Made by a program: the position numbers and the translations under genes
Assembly (NCBI RefSeq): GCF_014904795.1
Contig: NZ_JACZFS010000074.1
Span: 29,838-93,837 of the forward strand
Origin: Nisaea nitritireducens
GTDB taxonomy: Bacteria; Pseudomonadota; Alphaproteobacteria; Thalassobaculales; Thalassobaculaceae
Reading direction: 5' to 3'
DNA: 64,000 nucleotides
The notes under the pieces: model-generated
Databases searched by the model: none
What the model was told of the DNA's origin: nothing
What the model saw: the letters and a program-made list of their open reading frames with translations, nothing else
In this document: one piece after another, positions 17,742 to 23,600 of the stretch
Layout: each line of letters opens with the position of its first letter
Position numbering within the stretch: the first letter of the stretch is position 1

Positions 17742-18572
17742 ATGAAACACCTGAAGAGTACTTTGGGAGGGCTCGCACTCGCGGCGATGCTCGCCCTGAC
17801 GGCAACCGGCAATGCCGTTGCCGCGGACAAGTTCATCACCCTGCAATCGACCACCTCGACGCAGAATTCCGGCCTGTTCGATTACATGCTGCCGATCTTC
17901 AGCAAGAAAACCGGCATCGAAGTTCGGGTCGTGGCTGTCGGTACCGGCCAGGCACTGAAGAATGCCCGCAACGGCGATGGCGACGTGCTGTTCGTGCATG
18001 CCAAACCCGCGGAAGAAAAGTTCGTCGCCGAAGGCTTCGGCGTCAGCCGTCAGGACGTCATGTTCAACGATTTCGTCATTGTCGGCCCGGCGGCCGATCC
18101 GGCAAAAGTCGGTGGCATGAAGGACGCCCCGGCAGCGCTCAAGATGATCGCCGATGCCAAAGCGGCTTTCGCATCGCGCGGCGATGACAGCGGCACGCAC
18201 AAGAAGGAAAAGCGCCTCTGGAAAGCGGCCGGTGTCGATGCCGATGCCTCCAGCGGCTCCTGGTATCGCGAGACCGGCTCCGGCATGGGCGCGACCCTGA
18301 ACGCCGCCGTCGGCATGGGCGCCTACGCGCTAACCGACCGGGCCACCTGGATCAGCTTCAAGAACAAGGGCAACTTCAAGATCCAGGTCGAAGGCGACAA
18401 GGTTCTCTTCAACCAGTATGGCGTCATTCTGGTGAACCCGGCCAAGCATCCCGTCGTGAAGAAGGAACTGGGCCAGAGCTTTATCGACTGGGTAACCGGC
18501 GACGAAGGCCAGAAGACCATCAACAGCTACAAGCTGAACGGCCAGCAGCTGTTCTTCGCGAACGCAAGCTGA
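17742..18572 (+). CDS. tupA: tungstate-binding periplasmic protein TupA
   Basis: A 276-residue solute-binding protein. The first 27 or so residues form a Sec signal peptide with cleavage near AVA/AD. The mature start contains STTSTQNSGL, matching the TTTS-x2-SGL oxyanion-binding motif characteristic of TupA, and SRGDDSGTHKKE plus WYRETGSGMG are further TupA-conserved ligand-loop segments. It captures tungstate in the periplasm and delivers it to TupBC. Start ATG at 17742 has GGGAG 8 bp upstream; an ATG five codons earlier overlaps that SD. It is last in tupBCA and is followed by a bidirectional hairpin. Confidence 0.94.
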   Translation: MKHLKSTLGGLALAAMLALTATGNAVAADKFITLQSTTSTQNSGLFDYMLPIFSKKTGIEVRVVAVGTGQALKNARNGDGDVLFVHAKPAEEKFVAEGFGVSRQDVMFNDFVIVGPAADPAKVGGMKDAPAALKMIADAKAAFASRGDDSGTHKKEKRLWKAAGVDADASSGSWYRETGSGMGATLNAAVGMGAYALTDRATWISFKNKGNFKIQVEGDKVLFNQYGVILVNPAKHPVVKKELGQSFIDWVTGDEGQKTINSYKLNGQQLFFANAS

Positions 18573-18586
18573 GCCTCATCAAAGAT

Positions 18587-18616
18587 CCGGGTCAGGGCGC
18601 GTTGTCCCTGACCCGG
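18587..18616. terminator. bidirectional terminator hairpin between tupA and the regulator gene
   Basis: Perfect 11-bp stem CCGGGTCAGGG/CCCTGACCCGG with an 8-nt loop, starting 14 bp after the tupA stop and overlapping the 3' end of the convergent regulator gene. On the minus strand the stem is followed by ATCTTTGATG, weakly T-rich. It probably ends both transcripts. Confidence 0.65.
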
Positions 18617-19518
18617 CCGCATTCCGAGATATCGTAACCGCCGAGCTCTGCTGCCCGGTCGCGGAACACCGGTCCCGCCGCGAATTCGAGCAGGGCCTGG
18701 AATGGCGGCTCGAAATAGAATTTCCGGCAGACCAGCAGATCGAACCGTTCCTCGACCAGGGGAATGAAATCGAGACCATGCTGCCGGGCCACACTCTCCA
18801 GCCCAAGGCCCGCATCGGCCCGGCCAGCACGCACCGCCTCTGCCACGTCGGTCTCCGTCCGCGCCGGCAGATCAAGCCAGCTCACATCCGTTTCAGCCAA
18901 ACCGCCCCACGCCATCAGTTGCTCCAGCAAAAGCTGACTTCCCGCATGGGCCTGCCGCTGGGCCACTCTCTTTCCCGCAAGATCAGAGATGTTTCCGATA
19001 CCGAAAGGATTGCCCGGGGCGACGATCAGCCCGCGCGTGCGGGTTGCCCAGGAGATCAGCACGGCGTTGCGGGTGGGACCGAGCGCCCGCACAGCCGACA
19101 GGTTCCAGCCGACGCCGTCTTCTTCGGGAATATGAATGCCCGCAACCGAGGCTTCCCGCCTCTCGAACCGGGCAATGCCATCAAGGCTTCCATCGAAAAG
19201 CGTCGGCAGGCCGGCGCCGGATTCCCGCAAGGCCCATTCAAGCAAGGGATCATGGCTTCCCGCGACAATCTTGGCATGGGGCCCGGCATGGGGAGCGAGT
19301 TCGGTTTTTGGCGGGGTCGGGGCGGCTTCGGCAATACTGGTGCTGGCGTCTCCCGCGATCCACGCCTCGATCTCCTGACGGGGGAACAGCAGCTTTCCGG
19401 TAACCCGGCGGCAGGGAACCTCGCCGTCGGCCACGAGCTGGTAGATCTTGCGCTCTTTCACCCGCAGTAATTCCGCGAGTTCGCGGACGGTCAGATAGGC
19501 GGGTGGCGGAACGGTCAT
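18592..19518 (-). CDS. HTH (excisionase-type) regulator with PBP-like ligand domain
   Basis: A 308-residue protein with an N-terminal HTH_17/MerR-like DNA-binding domain (YLTVRELAELLRVKERKIYQ, residues 8-27, then the wing VPCRRVTGKLLFPRQEIEAW) and, from about residue 80, a domain resembling the type 2 periplasmic-binding fold fused to HTHs in molybdate-type regulators (PF12727-like): GSHDPLLEWAL, GIHIPEEDGVG, NPFGIGNISDLAGKRVAQRQ, AGRADAGLGLESVA. It likely senses an oxyanion such as tungstate or molybdate and controls tup and/or fdh. The frame is open to a TTG at 19587 overlapping the upstream cytochrome gene; ATG at 19518 was preferred because it gives a tight HTH N-terminus. It is the last gene of the fdh operon and convergent with tupA. 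Confidence 0.8.
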   Translation of the reverse strand: MTVPPPAYLTVRELAELLRVKERKIYQLVADGEVPCRRVTGKLLFPRQEIEAWIAGDASTSIAEAAPTPPKTELAPHAGPHAKIVAGSHDPLLEWALRESGAGLPTLFDGSLDGIARFERREASVAGIHIPEEDGVGWNLSAVRALGPTRNAVLISWATRTRGLIVAPGNPFGIGNISDLAGKRVAQRQAHAGSQLLLEQLMAWGGLAETDVSWLDLPARTETDVAEAVRAGRADAGLGLESVARQHGLDFIPLVEERFDLLVCRKFYFEPPFQALLEFAAGPVFRDRAAELGGYDISECGRVRDNAP

Positions 19519-19583
19519 TGGCTTCGCGGTTCGCAGATCGTGAAAATCATCTCCGCAAGCCTTACTGGCGGTACCTGCCCCCG

Positions 19584-19961
19584 TCAATCCGCAGCCGACT
19601 TCAGGGAGAGGGCATAGGCGAGCAGCGCATCGAGATCGTCAGCGGTCAATTCGACTTCTGCGGCGTTCGCCGGTAACGGCGTCAGCGGCTCAACTCCTTC
19701 CATCCGGATGAAGACCGGATGCGGACGGCGATCGAAGAAGGTGACGAAGCGGTGCTCACCGTCCGGAAGAGACATCAGCAACGGAAAGGACGGTGTGCTG
19801 CCTATCCCGCCCAGCCGTTTTTCCGCATCGACGACATGGCACCGGGCACAGTGAACCAGCGAAATCTGCCGCCCTTTTTCCCACAGGACTGTATCGTCCG
19901 CCCGGGCCGGAAAACACGCAGTCAGCGCCGCTATAAGTATGAACGCCGAAGCCCGGAGCAT
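19584..19961 (-). CDS. small monohaem c-type cytochrome
   Basis: A 125-residue exported protein. A hydrophobic signal (SAFILIAALTAC) precedes ARADD, the probable signal peptidase site; LTAC also matches a lipobox, so lipidation is possible. One haem motif CARCH lies at about residue 38. A clear distal Met is not obvious (candidates are in LLMSLP and RMEGVEP). It is encoded directly after the 43-residue membrane peptide: the ATG at 19961 overlaps the preceding stop as TGATG, and a GTG one codon earlier is an alternative. Within the formate dehydrogenase operon its natural role is electron acceptor or relay between FDH, the WD40-cytochrome fusion and the respiratory chain. No closer family name was recognised. 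Confidence 0.78.
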   Translation of the reverse strand: MLRASAFILIAALTACFPARADDTVLWEKGRQISLVHCARCHVVDAEKRLGGIGSTPSFPLLMSLPDGEHRFVTFFDRRPHPVFIRMEGVEPLTPLPANAAEVELTADDLDALLAYALSLKSAAD

Positions 19962-20092
19962 CACTCGAGCCGAACGTCGCCCGTGGCGGACTGGTTAACT
20001 GTCTTGGTGCTGAAATCGATCAGGTGGAGGCCACCCCAGGCAATGCCGGTGATGACGACCAGGCCGATCAGCGCGGCGACGAAGGCTTTCAT
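19961..20092 (-). CDS. 43-residue membrane peptide in fdh operon
   Basis: A short open frame: one hydrophobic helix (FVAALIGLVVITGIAWGG, residues 4-21) followed by a polar tail with DFSTKTVNQSATGDVRLE, presumably periplasmic. ATG at 20092 has GGGAG at 7-8 bp. It is packed between the WD40-cytochrome gene (stop 1 bp away) and the cytochrome c gene (overlapping stop/start), which strongly supports that it is a real gene. It could anchor or assemble the cytochromes at the membrane; no homologue was recognised. Confidence 0.7.
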   Translation of the reverse strand: MKAFVAALIGLVVITGIAWGGLHLIDFSTKTVNQSATGDVRLE

Positions 20093-20093
20093 T

Positions 20094-21482
20094 TCATTCT
20101 CCCTTGTTTTGTCCGGCCTGGCGTTCAGCAAAGGCCAGGGCCTGACGTAAAAAATGCAGCAACGCGCGCCGGTCTTCGGAGCTGCGAAGCCGCTGCAATG
20201 GCATCTTGGTACCCGGAACCACGTGCTGCGGCCCCTTCTCGAAGAGCGCGCCGATGGTGTCCTCGTTCCAGATGATATCGCTCTCGCGCAGTGCTTTCGA
20301 ATAGGGGTATCCGGCGACCGTGCCGACCCGGCGGTCGAACACGCCGTACAGCGTCGGGCCTGCCCGGTGACCGCCATCCGGCGTCAGGGTGTGACAGACG
20401 GCGCAAGTTCCGAACAGTTTCGCGCCGCGCGCCGCCAGTGCGTCGCCCGGCGGCACGTAAGGCGTATCGTCCTCCGAATGCCGGGCTCCTATCTGCGAGC
20501 CGGTTTCAAGGTCCCAGCGGATCACCCGTCCATCGCGACCGGCGGAAAGAAGCTGGCTGCCGCCCGGTGTGAAAGTAACCGACCAGACCGGCCCCTTATG
20601 CCCCCGGAGGGTCTTCAGCGGCCGTCCGTCCGCAAGCGACCAGAAGACGATCTGCCCCCGCGCCCCGCCGGTCGCGAAACGCTTGCCATCCGGCGTAATC
20701 GCGATCGAAAGCACCGGTGCTTCATGCCCGAGCATGAAGCGCCGTTCCGCGCGGCTTTCCGTATCGAACAGGCGCACGGCCTCATCGGTCCCGGCAACCA
20801 CAAGCGTCTTGCCGTCCGGCGAAAGGGAAAGCCGGTTCACCGGCAACCCGATTTCGGCAAAGAGTTCCCCGGCCTGCGTGGCAGGGTTCCAAAGACGTAT
20901 CGTGCCGTCATAGCCCGCGCTCAGGAGCCGTTCGCCCCCGTCGGTAAAGAGGACTGCATTGACCGGTCCGGCATGGCCTTTCAGAACCATCGGCGCGGCA
21001 TCGCCGACAACCGGGCTGATCCGCACCATGCCATCGAACCCTGCGGAGGCGATCAGTTTTCCATCCGGAGATACAGCCACCGCCGACACGTTCCCGTCAT
21101 GCCGGTGCAGGACGCGCAAGGGTTCCGTCTCCCCGATCCGCCAGAGATAGACAGCACCATCATTGCCGCCGGAAACCGCGAGCCCGGTCTGCCGAATAAA
21201 GGCAACGTCGCTGACAGCCGCGTCATGGCCATACATCAGGGTGCGGGCTTTCTCCGCAGTCAGATCCCAATGAATGACGGAATAATCGAAGCCCGCGGTC
21301 AGCGCTGTTTCGCCATCGTCGGAGACGGCGACGGCATGCACAGGGCCGCCATGGCCGATCAGTTCAGCGTCCGCCGGCGCAGGGGACAGGAGAACACATA
21401 ACAAAGCGAGGAGAACAGGCGCCACCCGGCAAGGGCTCGCGCCTGTCCCAGATCGTAAAGTGCTGCCGTTCCCTCGTCGCAC
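20094..21482 (-). CDS. WD40-repeat / cytochrome c fusion protein
   Basis: A 462-residue exported protein. After a signal peptide (VLLALLCVLLSPAPADA, ending about residue 39) come seven or so WD40 blades, recognisable from GH-x-G-x-V and strand pairs ending IHWD, VYLW, IRLW, VRLF, IVFW and VIRWD (about 40-335). A C-terminal class I cytochrome c domain follows with haem site CAVCH at 360-364 and the likely axial Met427 in PGTKMPLQ. The propeller may be a docking platform for a partner redox protein. It lies 21 bp after the FDH gamma subunit gene and shares its operon, so it is a candidate periplasmic electron acceptor of the formate dehydrogenase. The start is GTG 21482; a slightly later start cannot be excluded. 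Confidence 0.88.
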   Translation of the reverse strand: MRRGNGSTLRSGTGASPCRVAPVLLALLCVLLSPAPADAELIGHGGPVHAVAVSDDGETALTAGFDYSVIHWDLTAEKARTLMYGHDAAVSDVAFIRQTGLAVSGGNDGAVYLWRIGETEPLRVLHRHDGNVSAVAVSPDGKLIASAGFDGMVRISPVVGDAAPMVLKGHAGPVNAVLFTDGGERLLSAGYDGTIRLWNPATQAGELFAEIGLPVNRLSLSPDGKTLVVAGTDEAVRLFDTESRAERRFMLGHEAPVLSIAITPDGKRFATGGARGQIVFWSLADGRPLKTLRGHKGPVWSVTFTPGGSQLLSAGRDGRVIRWDLETGSQIGARHSEDDTPYVPPGDALAARGAKLFGTCAVCHTLTPDGGHRAGPTLYGVFDRRVGTVAGYPYSKALRESDIIWNEDTIGALFEKGPQHVVPGTKMPLQRLRSSEDRRALLHFLRQALAFAERQAGQNKGE

Positions 21483-21503
21483 GATGGGTCTCGGCCGTCG
21501 CGC

Positions 21504-22586
21504 CTAGTCCGAGCCGGACGAGGCTTGTTGTGCCCTAACTTCCTCGACCCAGAGACTATGGTGTTCCTTGGCCCAGTTTTCGTCCACCTGACCGCTGCCC
21601 ATGGCATCGAAAGCACCTTCCATACCGATGGAGCCGATATAGATGTGGGCGATGATGACCATGATCAGGCCGATGCCGACAATGGAATGCCAGAGCTGGG
21701 ACAATTGCACTTCCTGCATTACCGACAGCTCTGTCGGCAACGAGGTTCCGAACAGGTTGATGATGGCGAAGGTCTTGCCGAACATCTGGATCTCGAACGG
21801 GAACAGCAGCGCGAGGCCCGAGACGCTGATCGAGACGCCGCCGATGATGACGGACCAGAAAATCAGCTTCTGGCCGGCATTGAACTTCTTCGCCGGCGGA
21901 TGCACGCCCTTAGTGAAGAGACCGCCTGCCTTTGCGATCCAGTTAAGATCGGTCCGGTTCGGAATATTGTGACCGACCCAGAGCACGAACATCATCACCA
22001 CGCCGACCATGAAGGCGAAGGCCAGGTAATTATGCAGGTACTTGCCGGCCACGGTGATAATCGAGAACGCATCCGCGCCGATGAGCGGGAGCAGAGCATA
22101 ACGGCCGTACAGCACGTTGAGTCCGGTCAGCGCCAGCACAACGAAGCTGGTCGCCGTCAGCCAGTGGGCGAACCGCTCAACCGTATTGAAGCGCTCGATC
22201 AGTTTGCCGCTGAGGCCGTGTTCGACCTTGATCCGGCCACGCAGGATGAAAAAGACACACAGCAGGATGATCATGCCGAGCAGGGCCCAGGCACCGAAAA
22301 CCGAGAGCGGTCCGTTGCGGAAAGCCCGCCAGTTGTCGCCTTCGGACTGGATCAGGACTCCGGCGCGGACATCCGGGATCGAGACGTTCCCTTGCTCGCC
22401 CTGGCGGACGGCCCGCCAGAAATCGGTTTGGCTCGAGGTACCGAGCGTGTTGCCGGGCACGGAGCCGGCCTGTTGCGCCGAAGCCTCGGAGACGAAGCTC
22501 GTGTCAGAGACCAGGCCGAGGCCTGCGATGATGGTCACGACCGCTGCCAGGCCGGCGAGATATTTGGTGAAAGCCGAGAATGTCAT
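21504..22586 (-). CDS. fdoI: formate dehydrogenase gamma subunit (cytochrome b)
   Basis: A 360-residue membrane subunit. An N-terminal hydrophobic segment (probable signal or first helix) and a periplasmic stretch of about 60 residues precede four core helices of the FdnI/FdoI cytochrome b family, with haem-ligand histidines in NTVERFAHWLTA (about 135), KYLHNYLAF and the C-terminal SQLWHSIVGIGLIMVIIAHIYIG. It anchors FdhAB to the membrane and sends electrons to quinone. The long N-terminal extension, beyond the roughly 210-residue E. coli proteins, is usual for the FDH3-type gamma subunits of proteobacteria. GGGGGAG precedes the start. The upstream neighbour is the small lipoprotein gene; the downstream one is the WD40-cytochrome gene. 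Confidence 0.93.
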   Translation of the reverse strand: MTFSAFTKYLAGLAAVVTIIAGLGLVSDTSFVSEASAQQAGSVPGNTLGTSSQTDFWRAVRQGEQGNVSIPDVRAGVLIQSEGDNWRAFRNGPLSVFGAWALLGMIILLCVFFILRGRIKVEHGLSGKLIERFNTVERFAHWLTATSFVVLALTGLNVLYGRYALLPLIGADAFSIITVAGKYLHNYLAFAFMVGVVMMFVLWVGHNIPNRTDLNWIAKAGGLFTKGVHPPAKKFNAGQKLIFWSVIIGGVSISVSGLALLFPFEIQMFGKTFAIINLFGTSLPTELSVMQEVQLSQLWHSIVGIGLIMVIIAHIYIGSIGMEGAFDAMGSGQVDENWAKEHHSLWVEEVRAQQASSGSD

Positions 22587-22606
22587 GTTGTGATCTCCCC
22601 CGGGGC

Positions 22607-22813
22607 CTAGAGGTCGAAGCTTTGCCGGCGGCCGCGATTGCGGATCTCCGACAGGGTTTCGTCGGACAGATGCTGGTCTGACTGACCGAGATAAGTGCCT
22701 TTTTTATACAGGAGCACTCGGTCCTGCTCTGTCTCCCGGCAGCCGCCCAGCAGCGCCAGGACGAGCACCGCGAGTGCCGCGCCGCGAATCCAGTTCGGAC
22801 GAAGTGAAATCAT
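22607..22813 (-). CDS. small lipoprotein in fdh operon
   Basis: A 68-residue protein with an N-terminal hydrophobic signal (AALAVLVLALLGGC) ending in a lipobox LGGC, so the mature lipoprotein would start at Cys24. The mature part, about 44 residues, is polar and contains LLYKKGTYLGQSD and a basic end. ATG at 22813 has GAGGAG about 10 bp upstream. It is sandwiched between fdhB and the gamma subunit gene, 20 bp before the latter. Possibly an accessory subunit stabilising the periplasmic complex; no named family was recognised with certainty. Confidence 0.75.
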   Translation of the reverse strand: MISLRPNWIRGAALAVLVLALLGGCRETEQDRVLLYKKGTYLGQSDQHLSDETLSEIRNRGRRQSFDL

Positions 22814-22956
22814 GTCCGTTTGACTCCTCGAAAGATGCAATGCGTCCGTTTTCGCAATCGCGATCCATGGACGACCGGCCGAAACCCAGACACGGCGCCC
22901 TGAGATGCGGTGAGGCGGATCGGGCCGGATACGCACGTGTTTGGTCAAAGACCGGG

Positions 22957-22981
22957 CCGGGGGCCGCAGAACGGCCCCCGG
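22957..22981. other. GC-rich stem-loop between fdhB and the lipoprotein gene
   Basis: Perfect 10-bp stem CCGGGGGCCG/CGGCCCCCGG with loop CAGAA, 10 bp after the fdhB stop. No U-tract follows on the minus strand, so it is more likely an mRNA-stabilising or attenuating element, lowering expression of distal genes relative to fdhAB, than a full terminator. Confidence 0.5.
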
Positions 22982-22991
22982 GGTCCAGCGG

Positions 22992-23588
22992 TTACCCGCC
23001 GGTTTTCTGATCGTAGGCTGTACCCCAGCCCCAAGCACCGGAGCCAAAGCCCCGAGCCACGGTCCGCTCGCGATAGATCGCGGACACGACGTCTCCGTCA
23101 CCAGCCAGCAGGGCCTTGGTCGAGCACATTTCCGCACAAAGCGGGAGCTTGCCCTCGGCCAGCCGGTTCCGTCCGTACTTCTGGAACTCGGCATTGCTGT
23201 TGTCGTCTTCCGGACCGCCAGCGCAGAAGGTGCACTTGTCCATCTTGCCGCGGCTGCCGAAATTGCCGGCTTGCGGGTATTGGGGCGCCCCGAACGGACA
23301 GGCATAGAGGCAATAGCCACAGCCGATGCACAGATCCTTGGAGTGCAGAACCACACCCTCGTCGGTCTGATAGAAGCAATCGACCGGGCACACCGCCATG
23401 CAGGGTGCGTCGGAACAGTGCATGCAGGCCACGGAGATGGACCGTTCACCCGGCTTGCCGTCATTGATCGTGACGACGCGTCGGCGGTTTACACCCCAGG
23501 GAACCTCATGCTCGTTTTTGCAGGCCGTGACGCAGGCGTTGCATTCGATGCAGCGCTCGGCGTCACAGAGGAACTTCATACGTGCCAT
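22992..23588 (-). CDS. fdh3B: formate dehydrogenase beta (iron-sulfur) subunit
   Basis: A 198-residue ferredoxin-like subunit with sixteen cysteines in four clusters: CIECNACVTACKNEH (about residue 13), CMHCSDAPCMAVCPVDC (about 55), CIGCGYCLYACPFG (about 87), and a final CTFC ... CAEMC pair. It carries electrons from the FdhA active site through four [4Fe-4S] clusters to the cytochrome b subunit. It lacks a membrane anchor of its own, in contrast to the C-terminal helix of E. coli FdnH, in keeping with FDH3-type beta subunits. It follows fdhA by 12 bp, with a GGGAG SD. Confidence 0.95.
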   Translation of the reverse strand: MARMKFLCDAERCIECNACVTACKNEHEVPWGVNRRRVVTINDGKPGERSISVACMHCSDAPCMAVCPVDCFYQTDEGVVLHSKDLCIGCGYCLYACPFGAPQYPQAGNFGSRGKMDKCTFCAGGPEDDNSNAEFQKYGRNRLAEGKLPLCAEMCSTKALLAGDGDVVSAIYRERTVARGFGSGAWGWGTAYDQKTGG

Positions 23589-23600
23589 TGTTTCGCTCCC

